64,000 bases of DNA from JADJRH01 sp046351455 (GTDB taxonomy: Bacteria; Myxococcota_A; Polyangia; Polyangiales; Polyangiaceae), in contig JAXLYM010000033.1 of assembly GCA_046351455.1 (NCBI GenBank), forward strand, positions 1 to 64,000, given 5' to 3'. Position numbers and translations under genes: made by a program. The stretch's first letter is position 1, and each line of letters opens with the position of its first letter. The notes beneath the pieces are model-generated. The model searched no databases. It was not told where the DNA came from and was given only the letters and a program-made list of their open reading frames with translations. This document shows, one piece after another, positions 26,318 to 34,518 of the stretch.

Positions 26318-26719
26318 GTGTCCAGCTCGAAGCGTTCCAAGGCGTCCCGCTCGAAGTCCTCGTCCTCGCAGATCGCGGCCGCTCCGGCCCCGGCGACGGA
26401 TGGCTCCTGGGTGACAGCCATTCTCCGCGAGCCGGCCCCCGCGAAGCCGTTCGTGTTCGAGACACCCGCCCTCCCCCGCCCCGCCACCCCGAAGCCGGCC
26501 CTCGCGAAGACCGCTGCCCCCTCGCCCACCCCCAAAATCACCGTCCCCGAGACTGCCAGTCAGAGACAGGCGCCCTCGCCCGAAGAAATGCGACGGATGG
26601 TCGCGCAGCTCGCCTACTCCCGCGCCGAGAACATCGGATTCGGGCGCACGAACCCCGTCGAGGATTGGCTCTGGGCCGAACAAGAGGTCCGCCGCCGCTT
26701 CGACTCCCGCGCTGCCTGA
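26318..26719 (+). CDS. DUF2934 domain protein
   Basis: A 133-residue basic protein. The GTG start is set by a strong AAGGAG ribosome site 7 nt upstream; frames starting earlier have no such site. Residues 1-30 are Ser/Lys-rich and residues 40-90 Pro/Ala-rich and probably disordered. The C-terminal 45 residues match DUF2934: R-M-V-A-Q-L-A-Y-S-R-A-E, then N-P-V-E-D-W-L-W-A-E-Q-E-V. This domain is widespread in proteobacteria and myxobacteria; its function is unknown. The tail resembles DNA-associated basic proteins, but that is speculation. Confidence 0.7.
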   Translation: MSSSKRSKASRSKSSSSQIAAAPAPATDGSWVTAILREPAPAKPFVFETPALPRPATPKPALAKTAAPSPTPKITVPETASQRQAPSPEEMRRMVAQLAYSRAENIGFGRTNPVEDWLWAEQEVRRRFDSRAA

Positions 26720-26759
26720 TCGCCTATCGCCGCATCGCCTATCGCCTGCTCGCCTATCG
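26720..26759. repeat. 15-bp tandem repeat (TCGCCTATCG)
   Basis: TCGCCTATCG occurs three times at exactly 15-bp spacing (26720, 26735, 26750), filling the gap between the DUF2934 stop and the end of the convergent FHA gene. The last unit contains the FHA stop codon. It is a small minisatellite or possible protein-binding array. Confidence 0.7.
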
Positions 26760-27422
26760 AGCGATCCGCACCGGCCGGTACGCCTCGAACGCCTCCCACA
26801 AAACCTCCGGCGTCGTCAGCACGGCGGTGATCGAGCCGAACTGCACCTCTGCGCCGAACGGCAACTCCACCGGAGTCTGCGGCGTCACGCGCTCTCCCTC
26901 CACCAGCGTGCCGTTTCGGCTGTTCGCGTCGAATACGAAATAGCGATCGCGCTCGTCGCACTCGAACCACGCGTGGAACTTGGAGACGTTCGGGTCGCGC
27001 AGCACGATGTCGCTGTGGCGCGTGCGGCCCACCGTCACGCGCTCCTCGTACGGGCGGCCCATGCCCGCGCGCTTCACCACCGCGACCACATGATGGAGCC
27101 CGCGCGCGAGCACCGCCTGCAGCCGCGCCGGCGTGTGCGGCGGGCGCGACGGCGGCACCGGGGATAGCCGGAAGCTCGGCGGCGAGGACGGGCGCTCCGC
27201 GATCTCCGTCTCCAGGCCGATCGTCGGCATCAGGCGGTCGCTCGACGCCGTGCCCGCCTCCGCGAGGCCCGCCAGGAGCTCCGTCGCCGTCGGCTTCACG
27301 CGCACCAGCAACAGCGGCTGGCCCTCGAACGTGGCCGCGAACGCACCCTTCGGCATCTGACGAGCCAGCTCCACCACATGGAGGGGGAGCACGTTGCGCT
27401 CACAGCGGGCAAAGCTGTTCAT
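26754..27422 (-). CDS. FHA-domain protein
   Basis: A 222-residue protein with an N-terminal conserved region (about 1-60), a Pro/Ser-rich linker (about 75-100) and a C-terminal forkhead-associated domain (about 110-215). The FHA phosphothreonine-binding residues are visible: V-G-R-T-R-H-S-D-I-V-L, then V-S-K-F-H-A-W-F and S-R-N-G-T. It would bind Thr-phosphorylated partners made by Hanks-type kinases. It starts 45 nt after the glucosaminidase stop on the same strand and has a GAGGG site before the ATG, so it may be the last gene of the flagellar operon. Confidence 0.88.
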   Translation of the reverse strand: MNSFARCERNVLPLHVVELARQMPKGAFAATFEGQPLLLVRVKPTATELLAGLAEAGTASSDRLMPTIGLETEIAERPSSPPSFRLSPVPPSRPPHTPARLQAVLARGLHHVVAVVKRAGMGRPYEERVTVGRTRHSDIVLRDPNVSKFHAWFECDERDRYFVFDANSRNGTLVEGERVTPQTPVELPFGAEVQFGSITAVLTTPEVLWEAFEAYRPVRIAR

Positions 27423-27467
27423 GATCCCTCAGCTTCGATCCCTTTGCGTTCCAGTACAAGCATCATG

Positions 27468-28232
27468 TTACGTTCGCTCCGGATCTTCCGGCGCGGCGAT
27501 GCGCATCGTGGCCTGGGCGACGGCGTCCATCACGCGCGTGAGGGTCGTCGTCGTGAGCAGCGGGTCGCTCGCCGCGTCGTACGCCGGAGCGCTCGTGGCG
27601 GCGGCGATCGCTCGGTAATGGCCGTGGATCGCCGCGTTCGCCGCAGACTCCCTGTTCGCCGACGTCACGCCGCGGACGTGGCCCGTCGACGTGGAGTCGC
27701 CGGAGAGGCGCTTGATCGCCGACGTGTAGCTCTCCTCCGAAGCGGTGTAATAGCCGCGGCGCTTCAAGGCCCCCGCGAAGGCCGCCGGGTCGCCCGTCTT
27801 CGCCTGTTCGACGGCCTCGGGGAAGCGACTCCGCATCACGTTGAGGTAGTCGGTCGCGCCCTCTTCCAGGGTGTTGTAGGCGCGGAACGGCTGCGACATC
27901 GCGACGCGCTCGCCGTCCTTCTTGACCTCGTGGGTCATGTAACGGGCCGTGTCGCCCGCGGGGCTGTGGCCCTTGATGCCGCCGAAGTTGTAGTTGAACA
28001 TCCGCGTTCCGCCCGCGGTCTCCAGCGAGACGTGGGCAGTCAGGATGTCGAGCATCTGTGTGGACGCGGGCTCGCCGGTCAGCTCCTGGTGCGCCTTCGC
28101 CAGCGCGGCGCGCACCTCGGCGGGCGAGGTGACCGTCTTCTTCGCGGCCACCTCGCGGGTCTTCTCGGCGGCCTCGGCGCGCGCCGGGGCGACCGGGACG
28201 CGGGGGCCGATCGCGGAGACCGTACTTGACAT
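27468..28232 (-). CDS. FlgJ-like peptidoglycan glucosaminidase (GH73), separate from the rod-binding FlgJ
   Basis: A 254-residue protein whose core (about 40-195) matches the GH73 beta-N-acetylglucosaminidase domain found at the C-terminus of proteobacterial FlgJ. The catalytic Glu lies in H-V-S-L-E-T-A-G-G, followed by F-N-Y-N-F-G-G-I-K-G and, further on, the family-like F-R-A-Y and Y-L-N-V-M. It would clear peptidoglycan for the rod. No classical signal peptide is seen, so export through the flagellar apparatus is likely. It lies 60 nt downstream of fliW. There is no visible ribosome site; a weak sigma-54-like site sits just upstream of the ATG (see the promoter entry). Confidence 0.82.
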   Translation of the reverse strand: MSSTVSAIGPRVPVAPARAEAAEKTREVAAKKTVTSPAEVRAALAKAHQELTGEPASTQMLDILTAHVSLETAGGTRMFNYNFGGIKGHSPAGDTARYMTHEVKKDGERVAMSQPFRAYNTLEEGATDYLNVMRSRFPEAVEQAKTGDPAAFAGALKRRGYYTASEESYTSAIKRLSGDSTSTGHVRGVTSANRESAANAAIHGHYRAIAAATSAPAYDAASDPLLTTTTLTRVMDAVAQATMRIAAPEDPERT

Positions 28233-28244
28233 GTTCGGGAGAGT

Positions 28245-28260
28245 TGCAGGTTCCGGACCG
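28245..28260 (-). promoter_or_regulatory. Weak sigma-54-like site abutting the glucosaminidase start
   Basis: On the minus strand a GG pair (28258-28259) and a GC pair in CTGCAA (28246-28247) have the exact 12-nt register of a -24/-12 promoter. The rest of the -24 box matches poorly. The distance from the C of the GC pair to the A of the ATG equals that at flgG and flgH, which is why it is listed. Confidence 0.25.
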
Positions 28261-28292
28261 TGGTCCGTTGACCCGCAGATGGGGTGTCGCGG

Positions 28293-28808
28293 TCAGGCCG
28301 CGTCGGTGCCGAGATTGGCAGTCTGCTGACGCGACGCCATCTCCTCGTTCGTCACCATGGTGTCGTTCATCGGCGCGGGGCGCGGGGCCGGGTTCACGCG
28401 GCACGACGCGCTGTAGCGCACCGGATCCAGCACCACCTGCGCGGCGCGGCGCTCGTTCGCGTCCACGATGATCGGCGCGAGGAGGTTCGCGAAGAGCGCG
28501 GGCGGGTTTCCGCCGGCGGCGACGACCACGAGCACGGCCGGCTCGTTCGTCTCGATGCCCGCGCCGTTCGCGAGCTCCGTGGGGGTCGGCTGCGGGTAGT
28601 CGTCGCCGAGCGTGCCTCCGTCAATCACCGGGAACGCCAGGCCAGGCGTGCGGAGAGACTGGAGGTACGAGACGGCGCGCCCAGGTTTACCCTCGAGCAG
28701 CACGAACAAAGTCTCATTCGGAAAGCCGATCATCCCCGTGGGGAAATGGATGGCCTTCGCGTCGTCGATGTCCATTGCGCCGAAGCGAGTCTTGAACGAG
28801 CGAATCAT
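28293..28808 (-). CDS. fliW: Flagellar assembly factor FliW
   Basis: FliW binds CsrA and flagellin alternately, so flagellin translation rises only when flagellin is exported. The 171-residue protein has the family signature near residues 17-32 (A-I-H-F-P-T-G-M-I-G-F-P) and a L-Q-S-L-R-T-P-G-L-A-F-P-V segment. A C-terminal extension of about 25 residues goes beyond the usual 140-150. Its ATG overlaps the csrA stop by 4 bp (ATGA), giving a translationally coupled csrA-fliW pair, as in Bacillus and Campylobacter. Confidence 0.93.
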   Translation of the reverse strand: MIRSFKTRFGAMDIDDAKAIHFPTGMIGFPNETLFVLLEGKPGRAVSYLQSLRTPGLAFPVIDGGTLGDDYPQPTPTELANGAGIETNEPAVLVVVAAGGNPPALFANLLAPIIVDANERRAAQVVLDPVRYSASCRVNPAPRPAPMNDTMVTNEEMASRQQTANLGTDAA

Positions 28809-29062
28809 CGGATCTCCTTGAGCATGGCTCCTTCCGAGCCGGGGTCATTCTCCACCGCCACGCTGTCGCCCTCCGCGAAGGCATCCGCGGCCACCGCGTT
28901 GGCCTTCGCGACAGCGTCGTGCACCTCGCCTCGCAAGACGAGCACACCCCGCGGCGCGTTGACGCCAAGACGGACGGAACGAGCCCCGATCTCGGTGATC
29001 ACGATCTCGATCCCGTTCCCGACCACGATACGTTCCCCAACACGGCGACGAACGACCAGCAT
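28805..29062 (-). CDS. csrA: Carbon storage regulator CsrA
   Basis: An 85-residue RNA-binding translational regulator. The start M-L-V-V-R-R-R-V-G-E-R-I is the canonical CsrA N-terminus, so the ATG 12 codons into the frame is chosen; GGTGGAG lies before it. The core continues I-V-I-T-E-I-G and V-R-L-G-V-N-A-P-R-G-V-x-V-L-R-G-E-V, containing the RNA-binding V-x-V-L-R and an Arg-Gly pair. The tail is longer than in E. coli CsrA (61 residues) and acidic. Coupling to fliW and position after flgL argue that it controls flagellin mRNA. Confidence 0.93.
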   Translation of the reverse strand: MLVVRRRVGERIVVGNGIEIVITEIGARSVRLGVNAPRGVLVLRGEVHDAVAKANAVAADAFAEGDSVAVENDPGSEGAMLKEIR

Positions 29063-29120
29063 CCGGCTCCACCTCGCCGTGGAGCGATTGCAACGCACGC
29101 GCCAATGAGAAGGGATCGGG

Positions 29121-30002
29121 TCAGGAATTCCCGACCATGGAGGAGAGAGAGAGGATCTGCTTGGTGACCGCCAGCGATTGGTCGTAGGCAGCCTTGGTCT
29201 GGGTGAGCTCCGAGAATACGCCCGCGAGATCCGCGTCCGCGCGGCGGGAACGGGCCGCCTTCAACGAGACGAGGTTCGCGTCGGCGATGTCGGAGGCGCT
29301 GCTCAATCGCTCCACCGTCATCCCAGCGTCGGCCCGCGCGTCAACGATCTGGCGCCCGCCCGCTTCGAGCGGCTCCAGCAGATTCTGCACGGCCGCAGGG
29401 TCGTTCGCGTTGAGCGCGTTCGCGAGGCTCGTGAGGTCCGCGAAGAGGTCGCGGCCGCCCGCCGCCGTGAAAGCGCGCGCGCCCGAGCTGTTCGAGGCGA
29501 CCGTCACGCCGTCGGCGATCTCCACCGGCACCACCCCGTCGTTGCCGGAGAACGCACCGTTCGCGTCGAAAGGCGCAGTGTCCGTCTTCGTGCCGCCGAA
29601 GAGATAGCCCCGCGCACCCCGCGTATTCGCGAGGCCCTGGAGCGCCGCCTTGAGCGCTGTCACTTCCTTGGCGGCGCCCGCGCGGTCGGCGGCGCTCTTG
29701 TCGCCGTTCGCCATGTCGACGCCGATCTCCTTCGCTCGGGTCAAGATGCTCGTCGCCGAGGCGAGCGTGGTCTCGGCCAGATCGGCGTCACTGCGGGCCT
29801 GCTGCGCCGCGGTGAGGTGCATCTGCATGCGAGCGATCGCGGCGTCGCGCGATCCGACGGCCGCGTAGGCGACCGGATCGTCGGACGGCGCGTCGACCGC
29901 CTGGCCCGTGGAGGCCTTCTTCGTGACGGCATAGAGGTGCTCGCTCACCCGCTGCTGGTTCGCAACAGCCGCCGAGAAGCGCATGTTGTCAGAGACACGC
30001 AT
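29121..30002 (-). CDS. flgL: Flagellar hook-filament junction protein FlgL
   Basis: A 293-residue flagellin-like junction protein that links hook and filament with FlgK. The N-terminus R-V-S-D-N-M-R-F is typical and is followed by A-V-T-K-K-A-S-T-G-Q and A-P-S-D-D-P-V-A, the FlgL version of the flagellin D0/D1 motif. The C-terminal helix ends with Q-I-L-S-L-S-S-M. An AAAGGAG site is placed 9 nt before the ATG. It lies 54 nt after flgK; that gap holds a short direct repeat of CAAAGGTCCT. csrA follows 58 nt downstream. Confidence 0.93.
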   Translation of the reverse strand: MRVSDNMRFSAAVANQQRVSEHLYAVTKKASTGQAVDAPSDDPVAYAAVGSRDAAIARMQMHLTAAQQARSDADLAETTLASATSILTRAKEIGVDMANGDKSAADRAGAAKEVTALKAALQGLANTRGARGYLFGGTKTDTAPFDANGAFSGNDGVVPVEIADGVTVASNSSGARAFTAAGGRDLFADLTSLANALNANDPAAVQNLLEPLEAGGRQIVDARADAGMTVERLSSASDIADANLVSLKAARSRRADADLAGVFSELTQTKAAYDQSLAVTKQILSLSSMVGNS

Positions 30003-30056
30003 GATCGATCGCTCCTTTCGAAGAGATTGAGTCTAAATCTCCTTCTTCAAAGGTCC

Positions 30057-31439
30057 TCAAAGGTCCTTGATGACGTTGCTCAAGAGCTCGTCGACGGTCT
30101 TCACCACGCGCATGGAGGCCTCGAATGCTCGCTGATACCGCGTCAGATTCATCATCTCCTCGTCGACGGAGACGCCCGCCGAGCTCTGGAGAAGGTTGTC
30201 CGCTTGACCCAGCGTGGTCTCGCGGAACGCCACCTCGGCGTCGGCGGCGCTCTTCCGAGTGCCCACGTCCGCCGCGATGTTCACGAACGACTCGGCCGGC
30301 GGCTGCCCCGTCCCGGCCAGAGGCTGCGACGCGAGCTGCGACAGCGCGAGGGCCGCGTCGGCTCCGCCCGGCACGCCGCCGGCCGTGCTCGACGCCGCGA
30401 GCGCGCTCGGCTTGCCCGCGACCGATGCGTCCACCGCCATCGTGTACGCGGCGCCGGCCACCTGCGCGGGCGGCTTGAACAGCGGGCGCCCCGTCTGCCC
30501 GTCGAGGCCGTACGCGCCGGAATGCACCGTGTTCACCGCATTGGCCAGATCGTACGCCGTCTGGTCCAGCTTCTTCTGGAGCGCCGGGATATCGCTGTCC
30601 CGCGCTTCGCGGAGGCCGCCCAGCGTGCCGGACGTGAGGGCGTTCGTGACGTCGACGGTCTGACCGCTCGGGCGCTTGAGCGAGATGGCCAGATTGCCAT
30701 CCTGCGAGAGGCCGACATCCACCTTGGACGCGGCCTTTCCGTCGACGAGCACCGAGCCCGAGGAGAGCAGCGTGACCTTCCCGGTGGCGTCCTCGATCGA
30801 CTTCACATCCATGCGCTCGCCGACCTCTTTGACGAGCTGCGAGCGCTGATCGCGGAGGTCCGGCGCGGTGTCGCCGAGGGCCTGCGCGTTCGCGATCTTC
30901 TCGTTCAACGCGGCGATCTTGGTGAGGCGCTCGTTCAGCTCTCCGGCCACGCCCTGCGCCTCTTGCAGCAGATCCGAGCGCTGCTGCGAGAGGCCCGCGG
31001 CGGTGCTCGAGATCGACTGCGCGAGGTCCTGCGCCTTCGCGAGGACGTTCGCGCGCGACGTGGCGTCGCTGGGGTTCGTCGCGAGGGCGCTCCACGCGGT
31101 GAAGAAGGCGTTCGCGCGATCCGAGATGGCCATGCCCGTCCCCGGGGCGATGAGAGACTCGACGCTCGCGAGCGCGTCCGATCGTGCGTTCGCGGCGCCG
31201 TGACGCCCGTTCTCCGTGACCATTCGTTGGTGCGCGAAGGAGTCCCAGCTCCTCGTCACTCCACCGGCGAACACTCCACCTTGAGGTGCGCCCGGATCGC
31301 TCCTCGTCTGCAAGACGAGGCTGCGCTTGACGTAGCCGGGCGTCGACGCGTTGGAGACGTTCTGCCCCGCGATGTCGATGCCCTGCGCCTGCGCGAGCAT
31401 CGCCGTCTGCGAGACGCCGAGGATGGAGGTGAGGCCCAT
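30057..31439 (-). CDS. flgK: Flagellar hook-associated protein 1 FlgK
   Basis: A 460-residue junction protein. The N-terminal rod/hook motif (about 1-35) reads L-T-S-I-L-G-V-S-Q-T-A-M-L-A-Q-A-Q-G-I-D-I-A-G-Q-N-V-S-N and continues with A-S-T-P-G-Y. The C-terminus has the matching S-A-G-V-S-V-D-E-E-M-M-N-L and Q-R-A-F-E-A-S-M-R-V motifs. Central domains are shorter than in Salmonella FlgK (547 residues). The gene begins 4 nt after the flgN stop, so the pair is cotranscribed with its presumed chaperone. Confidence 0.94.
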   Translation of the reverse strand: MGLTSILGVSQTAMLAQAQGIDIAGQNVSNASTPGYVKRSLVLQTRSDPGAPQGGVFAGGVTRSWDSFAHQRMVTENGRHGAANARSDALASVESLIAPGTGMAISDRANAFFTAWSALATNPSDATSRANVLAKAQDLAQSISSTAAGLSQQRSDLLQEAQGVAGELNERLTKIAALNEKIANAQALGDTAPDLRDQRSQLVKEVGERMDVKSIEDATGKVTLLSSGSVLVDGKAASKVDVGLSQDGNLAISLKRPSGQTVDVTNALTSGTLGGLREARDSDIPALQKKLDQTAYDLANAVNTVHSGAYGLDGQTGRPLFKPPAQVAGAAYTMAVDASVAGKPSALAASSTAGGVPGGADAALALSQLASQPLAGTGQPPAESFVNIAADVGTRKSAADAEVAFRETTLGQADNLLQSSAGVSVDEEMMNLTRYQRAFEASMRVVKTVDELLSNVIKDL

Positions 31440-31443
31440 GGTC

Positions 31444-31842
31444 TTACCCCACGACCGAGATGCGCATTCCGGGCCGAAGGGGAGAGGCCGGCTTGTTCGC
31501 CGAGAGGGGCGACATCACCTCTCCTCGCAAGGTCTCGATGGCGTCGCGCAGGCAGTCCCGCGCGTGGGCGAGCAGCACGAGGTTCTGGCGGAGCGCGGGC
31601 GCCAGATCCTTCAGTCCCTCTCGCACGGCCTGGGATTGGCCGTCCTCCGCGTGCTTCTTCAAGGACGCGAGCACGGCCTCTTTTTGCTCGGCCATCGCCA
31701 GGATCGCCGCGCTGTCGCGGGTCCGGATGACCTGGCGTTCTTGTTCGATGAGGTCCCGGAGGCGAATCAAGTCCGCCATCACGGGATGGGAAGGGGCAAC
31801 TTGCGGGGAGGGCGCCTTTGCAAGAGAACGTTCAGTCGCCAT
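31444..31842 (-). CDS. flgN: Flagellar export chaperone FlgN
   Basis: A 132-residue helical protein. FlgN-family chaperones bind FlgK and FlgL before export. The pattern R-L-R-D-L-I-E-Q-E-R-Q-V-I, then E-Q-K-E-A-V-L, then an L-R-x-x-I-x-x-L-R near the end fits FlgN. The position between flgM and flgK is the standard one. The ATG at 31842 overlaps the flgM stop by 11 nt. The first 20 residues are Ala/Ser/Pro-rich. Family similarity is modest, so the context carries much of the weight. Confidence 0.82.
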   Translation of the reverse strand: MATERSLAKAPSPQVAPSHPVMADLIRLRDLIEQERQVIRTRDSAAILAMAEQKEAVLASLKKHAEDGQSQAVREGLKDLAPALRQNLVLLAHARDCLRDAIETLRGEVMSPLSANKPASPLRPGMRISVVG

Positions 31843-32116
31843 TGACAATCCTTGCGGCGATGGCTCCCGCATCGACCTTGTAGGAGCCCTCGGAGATGGA
31901 CTTACGGAGCTGTTCGATCTGCTCCGCCGACTTGGTCGATTGTTGTTCTGCGAGGCGACGCGCTTCCTGCGAGACGCTGACGCGGTCCACGCTGGAGTGC
32001 GCCCCGGCTGCGGCTTCCCCCACTCCCGAACGCTTGACTTGCCCTGCGCCGGAGAGAGCGTCGTTGCGCACCTGACCAGGTGCCACACGGCTGTAGGCGT
32101 CGATTCGAAAGCTCAT
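31832..32116 (-). CDS. flgM: Anti-sigma-28 factor FlgM
   Basis: A 94-residue protein. FlgM holds the flagellar sigma factor (FliA) inactive until it is exported through the completed hook. The N-terminal half is polar and likely disordered. The C-terminal half has the sigma-binding region: V-D-R-V-S-V-S-Q-E-A-R-R-L, then I-E-Q-L-R-K-S-I-S-E-G-S-Y-K-V-D-A-G-A-I-A-x-R-I, a clear FlgM signature. A GAGGAA site precedes the ATG. Its presence supports the sigma-28-like promoter seen upstream of the flagellin. Confidence 0.92.
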   Translation of the reverse strand: MSFRIDAYSRVAPGQVRNDALSGAGQVKRSGVGEAAAGAHSSVDRVSVSQEARRLAEQQSTKSAEQIEQLRKSISEGSYKVDAGAIAARIVNGD

Positions 32117-32278
32117 GGTGTTCCTCTTGCAGTGAGACCGGACTGCTCAAAGGAACGAACCACGCCCGAGGACCTTTAGCGGGAGGCCGGCGGATCAAGC
32201 GCCGGTGCGCTGAAGGAAGGGCACCGCTCGAGCTTCTGCATCCAGGGAGGGTTCCCGGAAGGATGGAATGGCTGGAGC

Positions 32279-32629
32279 TCATTCAGCTTTCGTGCCAGCC
32301 GCGGCTTGAGACACCGAGGCAGGCGGAGCGGCAGGGTTCGTTTTCATCGCCGGAGGGGGAGTCCGGTGAGGGTTGAGCGCATCCATGATACTGCGCGTGA
32401 GGCCGAGACCGCCACCCTGCTGGATGCCGCTCGCGAGGGCGTCGACGGCCATGGAGCCGTAGCCGGATTCGTTGTTTTCTCCGCCGATTTTTGCGGCTTC
32501 GAGGAGGTGACGGACGAACACGCTCTCCATCTCGGAGGCGGCCCGTTCGAGGGCGGCGTCCTTCGTGCTCGCCTTCGCGGCGCGCGACGCCGATCGCAGA
32601 TCCACCGGAGAAACAGGGGAAATGCTCAT
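32279..32629 (-). CDS. flgJ: Rod-binding protein FlgJ (N-terminal domain only)
   Basis: A 116-residue protein corresponding to the rod-capping half of proteobacterial FlgJ, without the peptidoglycan hydrolase half, which here is encoded 4 kb downstream. Signature: A-A-S-E-M-E-S-V-F-V-R-H-L-L-E-A-A, then G-Y-G-S-M-A-V-D-A-L-A-S-G-I, G-G-G-L-G-L-T. A Pro/Ala tail of about 25 residues ends the protein. Its ATG overlaps the flgI stop by 4 bp. Confidence 0.9.
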   Translation of the reverse strand: MSISPVSPVDLRSASRAAKASTKDAALERAASEMESVFVRHLLEAAKIGGENNESGYGSMAVDALASGIQQGGGLGLTRSIMDALNPHRTPPPAMKTNPAAPPASVSQAAAGTKAE

Positions 32630-33750
32630 TCGACAACGACCTCCGCTTCGAGCGCGCCCGCGGTTCGAAGCGCTTCCAGCACGCTCGCGAGCTCGCGCGG
32701 CGTGAGTCCGAGGGTACCGAGGGCCGAGGCGACGTCCGCCAAGGTGGCCGCGCCCGGCATGAGCTTCACCGAGTTCTCGGGGCCCTTCTCCTTGGTGGTG
32801 ACGTCGCTTTGTTGAACGACGGCCGTCTTGCCGGTCGTGAGGGGTGCCGCGGGTTGAGACACCGCCGCCTGCTCCTTCACGACGATCGTGAGCCCGCCGT
32901 GCACGACGACCGCGGGGGAGATGCGCACGTCGCCGCCGGCCACGATCGTCTGCGTGCGCTCGCTCACGACGACCTTCGCCTTGCGGACGGGCGTGACCTC
33001 CACGTCCTCGAGCAGCGCCAGCAGTTCGACGGGCTTCGTCTTGTATTTGTCGGGGACCTTCACCACCACGGAGCCGCCGTCCGGGGCGCTCGCGGTGCCC
33101 TCGCCGAGCTGCTTGTCGATCGCGGTCGTCATGCGCGAGGCGACCGTGAAGCTCGGGGTTCGGAGGGTGAGCTTGATCTGGTTGTCGGTCACGAAGGTCG
33201 TCGGGATCTCTTTCTCGACGAGCGCGCCCTCCGGGATGCGGCCCGCGGTGGTGGAGCCGGTCTTCACGGAGGAGCCGCTCGATCCCGAGGCGCTGACGCC
33301 GCCCGTGAGCACGCTGCCCTGCGCGACGGCGTACGTCTTCTGATCGGCGCCGAGGAGCTTCGTCTGGATGAGGACGCCGCTCGAGATCGACTTCGCGTTT
33401 CCGATCGAGCTGACCTGGACGTCGAGCTTGGTGCCGCTCTTCGCGAAGGCCGGGATGGTGGCGGTGACGACGACGGCGGCCACGTTCTTGAGCTGGATTT
33501 GCTTCGTGTCGACGGTCGTCCCCAGGTTCTTGAGGAGGTTCAGCACCGACTGCTGCGCGAACGGAGCGGTGACGTCGTCGCCCGTGCCCGCGAGGCCGGT
33601 GACGATCCCGTAGCCGACGAGCTGGTTGTCGCGGACGCCCGCGACCTGCGCCAGATCCCGCAGGTGATCCGCGTTCGCCGCGCGCGAGAGGAGCGCGGCC
33701 CCGAGGACCAGGGCGGCCAGGCAGATGCGGAGTTGTGCGCGGGACAGCAT
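32626..33750 (-). CDS. flgI: Flagellar P-ring protein FlgI
   Basis: A 374-residue periplasmic ring protein surrounding the rod in the peptidoglycan layer. A signal peptide ends near residue 27 (S-R-A-A-N-A). Family motifs follow: R-D-L-A-Q-V-A-G-V-R-D-N-Q-L-V-G-Y-G-I-V, then G-L-x-G-T-G-D-D, and L-K-N-V-A-A-V-V-V-T-A-x-x-P near residue 100. The C-terminal part ends with the family-like I-L-x-x-L-x-x-x-G-A-L pattern. It lies 51 nt after flgH and overlaps flgJ by 4 bp. A CGGAG site lies 9 nt before the ATG. Confidence 0.95.
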   Translation of the reverse strand: MLSRAQLRICLAALVLGAALLSRAANADHLRDLAQVAGVRDNQLVGYGIVTGLAGTGDDVTAPFAQQSVLNLLKNLGTTVDTKQIQLKNVAAVVVTATIPAFAKSGTKLDVQVSSIGNAKSISSGVLIQTKLLGADQKTYAVAQGSVLTGGVSASGSSGSSVKTGSTTAGRIPEGALVEKEIPTTFVTDNQIKLTLRTPSFTVASRMTTAIDKQLGEGTASAPDGGSVVVKVPDKYKTKPVELLALLEDVEVTPVRKAKVVVSERTQTIVAGGDVRISPAVVVHGGLTIVVKEQAAVSQPAAPLTTGKTAVVQQSDVTTKEKGPENSVKLMPGAATLADVASALGTLGLTPRELASVLEALRTAGALEAEVVVE

Positions 33751-33801
33751 CGATGTCGCTCCGGGGAGAGTGTCAATCGTTCGGCGTCGGGAGGGCCAGT
33801 G

Positions 33802-34506
33802 TCAGAACGGGTTCACGAAGTCGATCAGGCGCAGGAGCCAGCCTTTCCGGTTCTGATCGGCGATGTCGCCGCGGCCGGTGAATTCGATCTGGGCGTCGGC
33901 CACGCGCGACGACAGGACGGTGTTGTCCTTCGCGATGTCGACGCGGCGCACGAGGCCCGAGATGTAGAGGTGGTACTCCTCGTTGTTGATCAGGACGACC
34001 TTGGTGCCCTCGACGAAGAGATCGCCGTTCGGCATGGCCTTCTTCACGCGCACGGTGAGGTCGCCGGTGAGGGTGCCTTTGCGGGCGGTGGCGCCGGAGC
34101 CGTCGAACGTGGACGCGGACGAGAGCGAGGCGATCTTCGAGGGGTCGATGCCCGCGTTCTTGAGGGCGGTGACGATGCCGAAGAAGGTGTCGACGCCCGC
34201 GGTCATCTCGCTCTTGCGGCTGAGGCTCGTGGTGGAGTCGCCCTGCGCGTCGGCCGATTCGTCGATCTTGATCGAGAGGATGTCGCCGACCTGGCCCGCG
34301 AGCGGATCCTGGAAGAAGCCTTGTTTGGCGTCGCTGAAGAGAGAGCCAGTCGCGGGGCGCGCGGAGGGCTCGTCCTCGGCGTAGCGGCCGGCCACGAAGT
34401 TGCGCTCGCGCGGCGTGAACGGGGCGATGTGCGGCGGTCCGCAGGCGGAGGCGCCGAGCGCCATCAGAGCGGCGAGGAGGAGCGCTTCACGGGACCGGGG
34501 GACCAT
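33802..34506 (-). CDS. flgH: Flagellar L-ring lipoprotein FlgH
   Basis: A 234-residue outer-membrane lipoprotein forming the L ring. Signal peptide with lipobox G-A-S-A-C at residue 22. Family motifs: G-S-L-F-S-D near residue 55, V-G-D-I-L-S-I-K-I-D-E, and near the C-terminus N-G-D-L-F-V-E-G, then I-S-G-L-V-R-R-x-D-I and I-E-F-T-G-R-G-x-I-x-D and a final F. There is no recognisable ribosome site; instead a sigma-54-like promoter ends right before the ATG. The gap to the upstream lipoprotein gene is 144 nt, so flgH can start its own transcript. Confidence 0.95.
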   Translation of the reverse strand: MVPRSREALLLAALMALGASACGPPHIAPFTPRERNFVAGRYAEDEPSARPATGSLFSDAKQGFFQDPLAGQVGDILSIKIDESADAQGDSTTSLSRKSEMTAGVDTFFGIVTALKNAGIDPSKIASLSSASTFDGSGATARKGTLTGDLTVRVKKAMPNGDLFVEGTKVVLINNEEYHLYISGLVRRVDIAKDNTVLSSRVADAQIEFTGRGDIADQNRKGWLLRLIDFVNPF

Positions 34507-34518
34507 GATCTTGGCAAT

